DNA of 64,000 nt from the NCBI RefSeq assembly GCF_008831285.2, contig NC_045140.1:1529528-1593527 (forward strand). The letters run 5' to 3'. The stretch comes from Nymphaea colorata (Eukaryota > Streptophyta > Magnoliopsida > Nymphaeales > Nymphaeaceae). Each line of letters starts with the position of its first letter. The first letter of the stretch is position 1. The notes under the pieces are model-generated. The model worked only from the letters and a program-made list of their open reading frames with translations. It did not search any database and was not told the DNA's origin. The position numbers were made by a program, and so were the translations under genes. Positions 13,161 to 26,516 of this stretch are shown here, one piece after another.

Positions 13161-13677
13161 TGTTGAAGAAAGTTAATTACTCATCAAGTGCATGTTGAAA
13201 GCGAGGTCGCCAAAATTAATCCGAATAAGAACTAGTTATATTCAAATCAAATAAAAAAATTTAATTTGATCCAGTACACAGCCAATCTAGTGTAGACTTG
13301 TCACATATTTCATTGATTTTTATTAATTTTTCACTTTTAATTGTTTCTTAGTGTACTTATATTTGTTCAATTTAACTTAAATTTGATCTAAAAACATTTG
13401 ATTCAATTAAAAAATGGTTTAATATTTGACCATGATTTGATCAATGAGTTGGACTGATCACCTATACCGTCTAGAACTTATTTTAACATCTTGAAAGCAT
13501 GCCCATATATAGAGCCTGGTTGAACACATATTAGAAAAAAAATTGGTATATTGATTAGCTCCCATGTAACTCCATTTTAAGGTTGATGAATTATTGGTTA
13601 TAATAATGCAAAAAAAAAAAAAAACCAAAACAAAAGGAAGGTAGCCCTTTCAGAATATGCATGACATAATGCCAAAG

Positions 13678-13856
13678 AACAAAGGCGGAACCAGAAGGTT
13701 AAGGGGCACTAGTTATAAAATTTTAAATTTTTAGTATGCAGTATGCACCAATATGTAAATGATAAAAGGTATCCTAAAGTATCAATAAGAAAATATGCAA
13801 TCTTTTACAGGTCTGTGTGGGCAGTTGCCCATACAGTGGCCACACCTGCCTCTGCC
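13678..13856 (+). mobile_element. Degenerate CAGGGGCGGAGCC-type hAT MITE, copy B
   Basis: The element is flanked by TGCCAAAG at 13670-13677 and 13857-13864, a perfect 8-bp direct repeat. Its left end contains CAAAGGCGGAACCAG and its right end, read as reverse complement, CAGAGGCAGG, so the inverted repeats are offset by two bases and diverged. The interior shares GTTAAGGGGCACTAGT with the copy at 12966. Confidence 0.5.
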
Positions 13857-13864
13857 TGCCAAAG

Positions 13865-15593
13865 CAATTAATTAAATGAAAATAATCGGCTGGTAAGAAT
13901 CTCAAACTGGCTCTTTATGAGATCCAGATTGAAGAATACACATCTACTTCAACAAGTTATAAACTTCATTCATCGCAAAGTATGAGTATGCACTAATTCA
14001 ATAAGAGGTGTACTAATCAACAAGCTTATCAGTAGTCGATCCTTACTAACTTTAATTTCCACAGATGTGGTAGTAGAAGCAGATAGTTTTGATCCTTGAG
14101 AATTCATCAGACGAGAAAAAGGGCAAACACGAAGCACACTATATAACAATGACGTGGTCGATCGGTGCTTGACCTACAGCTTCTAGCCTCTATGATTTGA
14201 AGCTTTTATTCCTTTAATAATTAAAGCATCTCCACCGTCTGCAATTACAAGCTATCAATATCTGCAACGACCCAACACCTTCTTTCTTGGTTCACATCAT
14301 AGCTACAACTTACATCTATCGTTTTCGCTTAAATGGTGATGTTTTTGTACCAGTACAAACAGACGACAAAGTTGGCTTTTTTTTTACAGAAAAAATTAAA
14401 AAAACTTTGAGGAATTTTAAAACAATTAATCTTCTAGCAAGAAAAAAGAAGTGGCCAAATTCTTAAAAATAAAATGTAAAAATACGAAAATAAAAAATCT
14501 GGTGACTGATGAAAAAAGTGAAGAAATATGAAAAATTAAAAAAAAAACACGTTTTTTTGTGTTGTTTTCAAAAGGATGTGCTATTTCGCATTTTATTCCG
14601 CTCAACATTTTAAATGCATTTTTTTTATATTAATACGCAATTTCTGTTTACAATGAATTATTTATGTGATGGATTTTTTGTTATCACTGATAGTGGTTCC
14701 GTCTTTCAGATATTGTATCCTATGTGTTATAAACAATTAGGATCTGATCTCAAATCCACTTTTTTTTTTTTACAACAGAATTTTCTGCTACGATAATTTG
14801 GAATCCAGATGGACTTAAGACCCTATCAACCCTACCCTGATCTAGCTACAAGCAAAATATTGGAGGTTTTTTTTTTTTAATAATGCGAGGTATTCTATCC
14901 CTAATGAAGTAATTAATCGTTGAGGAATTACACTATGTTATTGCAACGAGAGGATGCAAGAACTAATGTTCAATAAGTTTTACAATGAAGAGCTCATACA
15001 AGCTAAGTTTTCTTGAAGACATTTTCTTACTATCATATGGGGATTCCCTTGGTAGTTAACTATTCCCCATATCACAATATCTATAAGTGGTTAGATCCAC
15101 CACTTAAGAGTACACTCCCTAAGGGTCATCAAATGAAAATATGAGGTCTGACTTCAATAATGAAAATACGTAGCATATTGTTTTATAAGGCTGTTCATTT
15201 TGGGCCAACTTGTCCAATGATAATACATTGTCATCAATCTTGAAGAAGGAAAGAGGAGGATATATTAATTTCTGTAATACAATGTTTTATGAATCTGCCC
15301 TAATATTTGGGTAGATACATGAAACAACTACATACCGTCATTGTTGCCAAACGACCCTTGGTAAACAGATGTAACCTCTATAATTTATCATGTCAATTGG
15401 TCCAATATTATGTTTACAATTTGTCTCGGTTTTCCTAGCAGTGGATTTTGCATTCCACTTGGTGGCACCTACATGCACATTACTGTGTCAATATGGTTGG
15501 AGGAGAAAGCACTGAATGGGCTTTGTTAGAGTAGTGCAACCTTTTTAGCTCCTAATTTTGGTTCAAATTCTCCTCATGAAGTTGGTTATGGTA
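13865..15593. other. Intergenic AT-rich spacer
   Basis: Low-complexity AT-rich DNA with several A and T homopolymers. Near 15352 there is GCCAAACGACCC, which resembles a MITE terminus, but I could not pair it convincingly. No gene seen. Confidence 0.45.
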
Positions 15594-15982
15594 GGGCTGC
15601 ACAATGAGCTGAGACAACTCTGGCTCGACTCGAACTCACTTGAAAAAACTTGGCTCATGTTCAACTCGTTTATAAATGAGCTGAGTTTGAGCTTACAAAG
15701 ATACTCAAAACAATAAATGAGTCGAGTTAGAGTTTCAAGAACTAGACTAGATTCACAAACCGATACTCTATATAATATTGTCAAAACTTATTCACCGAAT
15801 CACTGGTTTTAACTTTTAGGGCAAAAACAAATTTTCACAAGTTACATGAGTTAATGCTTCATGAGTTAAACGCTTACACGAGTTAACACCTAAACGAGTT
15901 AAATGGGTTAAATAAGTCAAGTTCAAGCTCGAGCTTGAGCTCACTAAGCAAGCTCGAACTCGACTCGGCTCTTGTGCAGCCC
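15594..15982. mobile_element. MITE-like element with GGGCTGCACAA termini, 389 bp
   Basis: It begins GGGCTGCACAA and ends TTGTGCAGCCC, an 11-bp perfect inverted repeat extended imperfectly inward (ATGAGCTGAG against GAGCCGAG). Inside are many GAGCTCGAGCTTGAG-like words in both orientations and several GAGTTAA copies. I found no target-site duplication, so the superfamily is undecided. Confidence 0.65.
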
Positions 15983-18527
15983 GAGATCAGGGGATCCAAG
16001 GCCAATTAATTGTTCCTCTGAAGAATACAACTTGAGAATAGGTGCCTCTTCTATGATTCTCTTTGAGATAGGGAAGACCACCTTTTGAGATAAATATAAA
16101 GGTCCCTTCTCTTCCATGATGCTGATCTCTGAGCTAGGGATGAAGTTTGAGTTGAAAGTTTGTGATTGGGATGAGGAAAAGAGAGGAAGTTGGGGACATT
16201 CGTTTGATTCTGTGCTGTAGGAATCAGATTGAATCAACTAAGGACAATTTGATGCGAGTCATAAATGTTCATGGTGGTGAAGAATCACTTCAGTGATTCT
16301 ACCAATCGGGGTTTCAAATACTAACAAAATGATGCTCGTGTGATAAAGTTTAAACTCTTGCTGCTGCCCCATTTTTTCACTTATGAAATTTAGATTCTTG
16401 CTGTTTTAGAAACTCAAATTAAAAACCTGAACTTTATCGCTTTGTTTCTCAAAATTTTATTGGATTTTCTTTGTTTTTCCCACTTTAATTATGTACTTTT
16501 GTGATTAATTTACCTTTTTATCATATCATTTCTTAATTGTAATAAGAACCAATTTGATTCTCATATATAATTCCAATTACATGTGGTTCAACCTATTCAT
16601 TGCTTTTTTGCTAACCAAACAAAATTTAAAAACGAAGTTTGGGGATATTGATTTAATCAATTAGCTCGATTAGGGTTAAGGCATTGAATTCCATTTCTTC
16701 ATATAGAGTCTTCACTATGCTTAATTAGCAAGCTTGAGCACGCAGACACACATTTTCCTAAAAACATCGATTATATATACCGAGATTATTGAAAAGAAAT
16801 TATGGAAAGGAAAAGATTTAATGGGAAGGAAATGATCAATTTGAATTGTATGCCATTATCCATAAAAAAATCTATGTCATTTTCTATACAAAAAATTGCA
16901 ATTAGATGTTATTATCCATACAAAAAATTGTATGTCATTTTTCATATCAATGAATGGAAAGGAACATATCAATTGCAATTAGATGTCATTATCCATACAA
17001 AAAATGAGATGTCATTATTCATACAAAAAATTGTATATACCATTAGTGTTATGGTTATATGCAGATGTCTGATGCCTGTACATTCTTGTAGGAAAACACC
17101 CTTCCACATTTTTTTGTGCACACATACTCAGTGCTCCTGATATGCCAAAAGTAAAGCCCCTCTATAAAGACCAAAAATATGGGATTTGGGAAGTGAAAGA
17201 GGTAAATTCACCAAGATATACATTCATTCAGATATAGCAAAATACCCCAAGTTCTTTTTGGTGCATATTTGTTGCGAAGTATTACATGCAACTTGCAGAG
17301 CTAGGGCCAAGGGCCATGGCTCCCCCTTCCCTACTGAAAAATTAAATGTTATATATTAAAATTTTCAACATTGTTAGTTTGATCCCTCAAACTTTTGAAA
17401 AAAAAAATTCAAAAATTTTATTTTACAGACACAAGTTTTGTTATTTACTTGGTCTTGTACTCTTATTTAATTACTTCAATTTTGATATTCGTTTAGAAAC
17501 AATGGGAAAGATATATCGGCCCTCCTCCACGGATTCGAGGGAAGTTGTGGCGCTGTAACCAGCCGAGGGCAATTCAGAAACATAAGGTATCATTCCTGGA
17601 ATTTCAACAAAGGTTGGGCTCTTTTGAAAATTCGACCTTTTTGTTTTCCCATTCTAAAATAGCAGTTGCCTGACACACTCTTATAGTGAACTATCACTGC
17701 TTAGCTGCCACACAGACCTGAGCATGATTAAGTAAACTCTTATGGCAGTAAGGCTGCCAAAGTATGAATTCCACAGAGAGAGAGAGATGTTATATAATAT
17801 AATTGCCCATTATTAGAGTAACTGCGAACAGAACAACAGAAAGCAACCAAAGTTATGAAACACTATCAAATAATCGAGTTGCTGTCATCATCATGTGGTG
17901 TAATATCATCTGAATTAGTTGTACAAGAACATGCAATAGTTAAATGTAATAATGAATGTCAGGGCTCTGCTACGTCCTAAAGCCATTTGGTTTCTACTTT
18001 ATCTTAGTTTTTTTTTAGAAGAATAATTAGCTCTTTTGTTGACAAATTCACATCCGATTAATTTTTTTGGCTAAGTGTTCTAAATTACTTCCTTCGGGTT
18101 AAAAATATCAACTAGAATGTTTTCTCTTTCACTAAATTAATAACACAACTAGTATCATATTTAAAAATAGAACGAAAGGAATTAGTTGATAAAATGATAT
18201 GTAACTGTCCAATTTGGGACAATACAAGGGGCGGGGTCAGTTGGCAGTCAGTCTCCATTTTAAACTCCCTTAAAAGAGAAAAGAGAGGTAGGAGGAAGTA
18301 GGGAGCAGCGACACCAATATGCAAGTTAAAGTATGATAGTAGCATCACCCGGTCACCAGAAAATAATATGTAATTGATTGTAAACTACTTCTAACAATGC
18401 CAAGCTGCCAATTAACCATGGTTAGAGTGAAGAAATAATTAGATGAGTTCTTCTTAGAAGTAGGAATACTAATTAGGAAAAGCTTCACTGTAACAACAAA
18501 TTAAGCACAGTTTCGTTTGTTGATTGT
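15983..18527. other. Intergenic spacer with short-repeat cluster
   Basis: No recognisable gene. A cluster of ATGTCATTATCCATACAAAAA-like words lies at about 16850-17040. The remainder is AT-rich with short open frames that lack protein-like composition. Confidence 0.45.
16850..17040. repeat. Cluster of short degenerate repeats
   Basis: Words of the form ATGTCATTATCCATAC followed by AAAAAATTG recur about five times within 190 bp with small variations, separated by sequence also containing ATTGCAATTAG twice. Confidence 0.7.
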
Positions 18528-19026
18528 CTATAAGTCATAATGAAATTGGAAAAAGCTCCTCATGATATATGTTAACGTCCCCCACGTTGGAAAGGCGATG
18601 AATGATCGATCGATTACTTTTGAAAAGCATCGGCACCATGGTCGCAATCGCTGCTGCTGCAATATGGCCATGTGAAGGTGCCAACCAACTGTAATAAAGG
18701 GGAACAGATACAGAGGGAGAGGGTCGGTTTTGTTCAAGACAATGCATAAAAAAGGAAAGGCTGACGACGCGCTGACAAATCTTTCAAACACAAGAAGCCA
18801 TCCACTAGGCCATGCTGAATGCTGCTGATAACTGAAGACTTGCTCCCCCCCGGTCTTAAAGCAAGAAAAGAGTGCCAAAGGGATATGGGGGGAGCTCTCA
18901 TTATGAGGGCGTGTGGGTCACATGCAGCCGCTTGATGCCTCTCTGCATGCTTTCCACCATCTCTACATGTCCAATTCTCGTCCATCCGACCTCATCCCCC
19001 TTTCTCTCTCTCTCTCTCTCTCTCTT

Positions 19027-19082
<56 letters not shown>

Positions 19083-22000
19083 CATCAAATTATATATGAC
19101 ACAACAAATTAGTCATTACATGTACAAGAAATCTAGGCCTCACATCCACACCTCATATGGTTGTTTCTTTTTGATGAGGTTGATCGGATTTCTGGAATGG
19201 CCGGCACCAATGGCGATCGAGTTCCAGACAGCCATGGATGTTCACCCATACTGGACGGCCAAATTTATGGATTATATGTGCGTCCGTGTGTGTCTTTCTT
19301 CTATAAAGAGCACGGGAAGTCTGGATCGAGAGAGGAGCAGTACCAACTTGTCCAGATTGGGGTGTTTTGAGTTGGAGCGAGGCGTTTTGAACCCAAACTT
19401 CAGGCTACAAATCGAAAAATCCACTGCTGAAGCACGAGATCTGCATTTCATTATAGAAACTGTTGATATGCAGTGGTCGTAGGTCGAACTACAGATCACC
19501 AATTTAAAAACCCCATGGATTTGTGGTAGCATTGGATCTCGATCCAAGTCTATCAAACATAGCCGTGGATCTCCTCAAAAGTTTATAGACTGGTTGGACA
19601 TTTGTCCACTCAGTCCATGTTGTTGCCAATTTAGTGAAACGATGTTAAAATATATACCAGACCCCGTGCTATAGGGGGACGGGGAATTGGGTAGGGGCTT
19701 CGGCCTTCAGCCAGGTGGTGGGTTTTCGGTGCACTCATACAAAAGTGCCTCTTGCCAAAATTTAGCAGGGTCTGGTAGAGAGAGAAAGAGAGAGAGAGAG
19801 AGTATTAAATTGTAGTATGCCTGTGTCGTAGCCCAAAAAGGTCTAACATCTTTTCACATGGAGAGCCCAATAATACTCAATTTTATAACAAATAATCGGC
19901 CGGCTTTAACCTCACAAGACAAATCATGTGCTTCCATAGACAAGAAACATACATTGCTTCTAACTTTAAGAAAGGGCACGGAATCTCTTGTCTTTTAGGG
20001 TGGAGGACCAATTTGGCTAATCGATTTCTAGTACTTGGCACTAGTTGGTAGCGCTGAAGTATTGGTCAGACGAACAGTGATGTGCGTTGAAAGAGTTATT
20101 GAGATCAGACAGATCGTACTTGCTTTGAACGTGATAGCTCGATCAAGGGGGCCACACAGTTTATGAAAGATATATTTGATTCAAAGCAGATCAGTAAATA
20201 TTATGCTATCTTGTTAAACATTCTTCAAAAAGAGGCTGCTTAGACTCCTGGATATACAAGACTCTATACATAGACAAACTGGTGACCAGTTTAAGTAGAT
20301 TCGTGAACCCTCCTCAGTGAGACTTCAGCGTTCAACAAACCATAGACAGCACTACATAAATTGCATTGACAAACTTCGGATTGAAGGAGGCAGAACAGGT
20401 TACATTATTTTGATGTTGCTAAGTTTCTTGTAAAGACCTCAATGGGGTTCTGCCAATTTAAAAAAACAAAAAGAAAGAACAGCACATGTGTTGTGATAAC
20501 TGCTTTGGCTGCCTGTCAAAGCATTTGTGGGTCCTCAATAAGAGGACAAGCATCTTCCATGCACTTGGATCTTTTCTTTCTTTCTTTTTTCTCTCTTCTT
20601 TTCTTTTTTAATTTGGATCGATGAAGCTGAAACCCAGTAGAGACCGGCTTCTGATCTTGAACTGCTGACCGTCCTCGACTTGAAGGTATTCGTGGCGCTT
20701 TTGCTATTTTGCTTCAACTCTTATTCGGTTATGCTTATTAAGAATGTTGAAACACAATGTGTCAACTAATTAGTGGTAGCTTTTCTGTTTTTAATAAACA
20801 AGGGAATGTAGAACTGACAGTGAGAATGATAAGGATATGTAATTATGTATATGAGTTCAGATTAGCTGTATATATTACTGCATTAGGACTAATGAATGGA
20901 TATTGCCCAGGTTTGTTTGGAACTGCAATGGGACTTGAGTGAGAAAAAACTCAAAGTAGAACAACTTACATAGGCAATTCAACATCTGCACATTCAACAT
21001 GCAATTCAGTTCAGGTATCCTTGAGCTCAAGATTTTGGTAAAAGTCTCCAATATGATGCATCCCAATATGGATCCAATCATGTTGATTGTTGAGCCCTTC
21101 CCTGAATCTGGCAAAACAGATTTGGTCTTACAGGTCTGAACCAAATTCAAAATGACTTACTATAAGAACTGTCCAGAACGAGACTGCAAGTCACAAGTTC
21201 ATGAACTCCAAATTTCAGGAACTTTTGTCTTCCTGAGTGAGCCAAAAGAAAGTGTGCATGAAAATATAGCAAAGCCCATGCATTGTTTGTGAAATTCTAG
21301 CACCGAAGCAAAACTATAAAGTATTTCATCAAACAGAAGCGACAGGAATCAGACACGGAGAAGCGCTCAGGGTGACGATGAATTAGACTGTATCAAAATT
21401 CAGGTTCACCAAAAACCTGATCTGCATTCAGAAGTCGGGAACAATTCACATGACCTGAACCCCTGGATGCTTTGTCATAGTCTCAAACAGAGACAACAGA
21501 AACTTGGCTGAAGTGGGACCAATCATTTCTAGTCCCCATTGTAGGGGACATGACGTTCAATGTGACTGAAGAAGTGTATTATTGGACTTAGCTTTGTCCA
21601 GATCCTAAACCTAATGTTAGTTACCTCAACATCCTATTATTTTTTTACTTGAGAATAAGTGAGCCAAGCAAACTACTTCACAGGTTGTTAAATAATAAAA
21701 GAAAGTTTCTATGTCAGGGCACTAGTGTTGTGACAGCACTTCATTTTCCAAACAAAGTTCTTTCCATGCATCAACATGCAAAGTCTAATCTACTGACCAG
21801 TCCTAGTTGCACTTGTTTATCTTCATATTCCAGCAACCCTAACAAATAACATATCCAGTATGACCTAACATATGAGGGCATTTAATAGGAAGAACAATCT
21901 GTTCTTAGAATATTTGTTTCAAGATCCAAAACTATGTCCTTGCTTCAAGAACATGGTATTATCAGTGGATGCTATTCATGCATTTGACAATTAAATGCGA

Positions 22001-22984
22001 AACTTAACCGCACAGTATTTCCTGAAATAACAATCACATAAATGTTCTCTAAAACAAGAACATGCTATTTCTTCAAATGTGTGTCTTCTGAACACATGAT
22101 CTAAGAACAAAAATGTGCTTCTTAGGAAACACCCTTTTGGGTGTTGCCCATTTATCGCTCAGGATAGCCAAGGCCACAAAATTTAACGAGTTTGATTTCT
22201 AATGAATCTATGCCAAGAAGGTTCTTCCTTCCTTAGCTCCATGAATAGTATAAATAAGAGATTGATCTTCGAGAGTTCCTTTTAACTGAAGAAACGCCAT
22301 GCTTATACCGATCAACGATGACAGCAAGATCAATAATGTAGTTCTATGTTCCAGCTGTATTTCTAAGAAAATTATAAAATTAAACCAATTAAATGTATAG
22401 TCTCATGGCCACATGATACCAAACACTCATCTATGATTCACGGCAGATTAGTTATAGTAGTTGATAATTAGGATCAAAGGCACATGCATATCTGACACTT
22501 AGCTATCTGTTCATTTACAGTAGAAAATGGCAGATTTGCACTATCGTAGATGCATCAACATGGGTCAGATCGTAATTGATGATGCTGAATTTTTAATCAT
22601 ATCTGAATCTTCCTGTCCTGAAAGTAGATCCGATACAAATAAAAGAGTTAATTCAAAATTTATCTGAACATGTAAAATTATCGCCAAAAAGCATTGCCCC
22701 TGTTCATATTTTCTACCATATGTTTCAGGAAACGTTTCTAGTAAGTGTCGCCACAAACAATATACGACAGAGACCGGCCAAAAACGGCTCACAGAGACTT
22801 TTGAGATCTGTAGTAAAAATAAGTACAACCAAAATGATCGTATTTACATCAGAACAAAGTTTGTTATCCGGAGAAGGAAGCCATAGTATGTTTTTTTTGC
22901 TAAATTTCATTTCTCTTGCCATATATTTCACCACAACATCATTAGCATTTGCAGTATACATATAAAACGTGCAAATAAAAATTT
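18528..22984. other. Intergenic spacer, no gene recognised
   Basis: Several open frames of 60-130 codons occur on both strands, but none shows a known motif, a splice-consistent neighbour or protein-like composition. A CT/TA microsatellite lies at 19004-19080 and a GA run at 19785-19802. The motif CAAACATAGCC near 19555 resembles a MITE terminus also seen at 61696. Confidence 0.4.
19004..19080. repeat. Compound microsatellite (CT)n(TA)n
   Basis: A CT run followed by about 23 TA units, read directly. Confidence 0.95.
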
Positions 22985-23275
22985 TATAGGCAGGGTCTGA
23001 CATGGTGTCGGATGCACATCTGGGTTTGAGATACTTGACCTGGCCCGGATATAGGTCAGGCTTAATCAGAACAAAGAAACAGGAAGAAAACCTTAACTAA
23101 GACGGGCTAGGTAGCTGGGTCAACCTGATTAGGGACTGGACCTCGGTCAGTTGCCAAAATCTATAGATTTTGCGGCCGGGCTAATCAGATAAGAGACAAT
23201 TACTAAAAATATAAGGTACGTTGAACCCTCCTAGCCCGACCCATTGCCCGCCCTAGCCTGTTAACTAAGCTTGGG
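22985..23275. repeat. GC-richer decayed repeat with GGGTCGGG-type words
   Basis: The segment is GC-richer than its surroundings and dense in CCCGGATATAGG, AGCCCGACCC and similar words typical of decayed plant transposons. No termini or target duplication could be fixed. Confidence 0.25.
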
Positions 23276-23628
23276 TGAGTGGGGGCGTTTAATCCGACCA
23301 CCCGGACAAGAGTCAAAGCCTTCATCCTTTCCCTTGCCTTCAGGGTCCAGAGCTGTCATCGCCTGCTAACTAGGTTAAAAGTGACTACATGTCTATTAAA
23401 ATGTGAACCTCACATAAAGCTTGCTGATGGATCGGGTGCTGTTTTAAGAGGATTGGGGAACACCAAATCCAACCCGTGCTCACTTATGCTTTTAAGCAGG
23501 ACCTCAAATGAGATTTGGTACATAGATCTGAAATCCAAAGTGTTCAAATGCTCCATGGTACCAATCAAGACTGACCCTCATTATGAAGAGTTCTCTTAAT
23601 TGGTTGCAGGAGTGTTACTTTATCACTC

Positions 23629-23815
23629 TACGGGCACATTTGGTGAAAGGAAAGCTTCCTGCTTTTAAATGCAGTATTACTATCATCAAAGGCCCCTTAT
23701 GAGGTCGTCTGGCAACAATAACACTGTTACTGTAGAAATAAGCCAACGTATTATGGTTTTGTGAACATATTTATGAGACAGTAGCAATGTATTACTATTA
23801 CTAAATGGCCCCTAC
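23629..23815. repeat. Possible adjacent foldback MITE remnants
   Basis: Two neighbouring segments each have loosely inverted ends: GGGCACATTTGG with CAAAGGCCCC, and AGGTCGTCTGGCAACAATAA with TTACTAAATGGCCCC. The pattern resembles plant MITEs with GGGGCCRTTTGG termini, but the pairs are imperfect. Confidence 0.3.
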
Positions 23816-25552
23816 ATACTTCAGAGTGACCTTGTTTTTCTCTTGTTATTGTCTTTCTTGTGATTGTCTTTGGAGAAAATGGTTGTTGAGACTCATTGGA
23901 AGTTCACATCCAAATGTCAGCACCACCAAAAAAGCTCTGTTCCTCAAATTTCTTGTTAATAGAAAAATCTAAAAGCACAACACCCATTACTTGTATGCAA
24001 CGCAACCCTTTTGAGATAATTAAATATATTGTTGGGCCTTTTCTATAGTTAATTAAAAAAAAAATTCAAGTCAACTACTACATTAATAACAAATTGTTAT
24101 GTTAGAATGCTTAGAGAAAAAGACAAGAAATATATATAACTTTGTAAATCAACAAGGTTTATCTTGGGTAACTTTCTAGTATTGATACAAAAAGAAGTCA
24201 CTTAATCACTTTAAATACTAATAAAGAATCTAATCAATTTGAATGGAATTAAACATGTACTTGTTGAGTATAGTCAATTAAGCAGCACATACTAATGACT
24301 ATGAAGATAATTTAAGAGAAGGGTATTTTGGGCATTTTGTTTTACTACCTCGTGAAGTTATACATCACTTAAGTTGGGAAGGTGACTTGTTAACCGGGAC
24401 ATAAAAGGTTATGTCTACTCAAAAACTGAGGTGTGGTTTTTTGTTTACTATAAATTTCTTTAGACAATCATGCAGCCCCTGCAAATAGTACAAAAATAGT
24501 GTTCTGAAATTTTATCGGTTCGCGTTGGACTGACATATGGGAAACGAGACTATTAGGTTAAAGTTGTAATTTCCAAAACATTGAAAAAGTTTCCTGCTTT
24601 TGAATGTTTTTATTTGAAGATAAAGAAATGATCAGGAGCGAAGGAATCAGTATCATTTCATTTACACTAGGAAGTTCATAATTCAAGGTGTTTTGGGAAG
24701 TTTTGTCAAAGAAGGTGCGACTGTAAATGTGAGAAGTGAAAAATAATCCAGGTATTGCAGAAGCAGCAACCCGCCTTTCTCGACGACCATTCAGCGAACA
24801 AACAACCAACCATTCAACCATCGTTGTCAGAGGGCCTTGAACTTTGAGTCTCTCTCTGTATCTGCTGCATTCCCGCCATCGCTCCATTTTCCATTTTTTA
24901 AGTTGCCAACTTACTGTGAGTTGTTACTTTACCTGTTTACCAGACGAGTTTCACGTCTCCCTTTCTCTCTCTCCTTCAAAAATGTAAGAAAGAACAAAGG
25001 AAGAAACAAACGAAGCAAGTCCTTGTCTCGAAACCTGCTACAGATGGATCATACTGGATCACACAGTATCCGACTCTATCAACGAAGTAAGAATACAAAA
25101 TCTTCGCATTTACCATCTTCAGTCTCATGCATTTGATAGCTGTTCTTGCGACTGTGAACCCGCTCTTTCCTTTTCTGCTATCGGATAGGCTACTCTGCTC
25201 GTTCTCTCCCCAGAGAGAGAGAGAGAGAGAGAAAGGAGGGGGGATGGGGGGTAGTAGGAGCCTCTGAAAAAGCGAGTCTTCTCTTCTACATCTTTCAGGT
25301 CAGTGGATGAGTGGGCACCCTCCTTTCTGAAAAGGGGGATGGAGGGAAAAAGGTGCGGGGTTGCTTCTTGCTTCCTTTTTCATTTCTGATAATAATAGGA
25401 CACTTTCGCAGAGGATAAGTGCTTTTAGAGAAGAGAGAGAGAGAGAGAGAGCACGGTGGGCGTTCTTCGTCTTCCTCTGTCCATAAAGAGAGAGTAGGCA
25501 CGCTTTGGTGAAGGTGATCCACTTCTTCGACTGGAGAGAGAGAGAGAGAGAG
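23816..25552. other. Intergenic spacer and 5' region of the ankyrin gene
   Basis: No gene is recognised up to about 25150. From 25150 to 25552 lies the probable promoter and 5' leader of the ankyrin gene, with three GA runs (25209-25231, 25435-25451, 25534-25552), the last abutting the ATG. Confidence 0.5.
25534..25552 (+). promoter_or_regulatory. (GA)n tract directly before the ankyrin start codon
   Basis: A pure purine GA run ends one base before ATG 25553; similar GA runs lie at 25209 and 25435. In plants such GA/CT tracts are common in 5' leaders and bind GAGA-binding BPC proteins when in promoters. Function here is inferred only. Confidence 0.4.
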
Positions 25553-26480
25553 ATGGGCATACAAGCAGGAGCAGCAGCAGATTCGGCGGCACCACCTGAG
25601 CCCCCGCCACCACCACCAGCACCGTTATACTTTCCCCTCCGGTGGGAGAGCACCGGCGACCAATGGTGGTACGCCACGCCGGTGGACCTCGCAGCGGCCA
25701 ATGGCCACTACGAGCTTGTCCGAGCACTCCTGGTGGCAGACAGCAACCTCCTCATCAAGCTCACCTCCCTTCGCCGGATCCGTCGCCTGGAGACCGTCTG
25801 GGACGACCACCCGGACTTCCTCCACGCACCTCGTGGCCGCGCCGCCGTCGCCCGCGGCCTCCTTCATGACTGCGAGACACGCAACGGAAACTCCCTCATC
25901 CGCGCCGGCTATGGCGGGTGGCTTCTGTACACTGCTGCGGCCGCTGGTGACGGCGAGTTCATCCAGGATCTCCTCAGGAGGGAGCCGTTCCTGGTGTTCG
26001 GAGAGGGGGAGTATGGCGTGACCGACATGCTCTATGCAGCGGCGAGGAGCAAGAACTCGGAGGTGTTCAGGTTGCTGCTTGATGCAGCGTTAACGGTGGT
26101 GCCAATGAGGAGTCACGGCCGTGGCGCGGAGGTCGAGGAAGTGTTCAGGATGGAGGTCATGAGCAGGGCCGTCCACGCAGCAGCTAGGGGAGGCAACTGG
26201 GAGGTGCTCAGAGAACTGCTGCTTCACTGTGGAGACGTGTTGGCGTGGAGGGACATACAGGGCAGCACTGTTCTTCATGCAGCAGCTGGGAGGGGCCGGG
26301 TTGAGGTGAGTTTAGTTTTTTTTACCCTTGATGGCTACTGTTGTTCAGTGTGGGAGATGCTCCTTCTCTCTCTCAATTAGTATGATTGTGCTTGTCGTTT
26401 CTCTTTCCTGAAATTTAGTACAAAGTTTGTTAATTACCTCTTTCTCTGTTTGAGGGGATTGGTAGCAAGGACAGGTGCTC

Positions 26481-26516
<36 letters not shown>

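Noticed and set aside
18870..19000. Possible microRNA precursor (GGGAGCTCTC near 18890)
   Set aside because: It only resembles part of miR159, and I found no matching star arm or hairpin.
25300..25701. Minus-strand frames of 89-133 codons over the ankyrin 5' end
   Set aside because: They are antisense shadows created by GA/CT repeats and GC-rich codons of exon 1.
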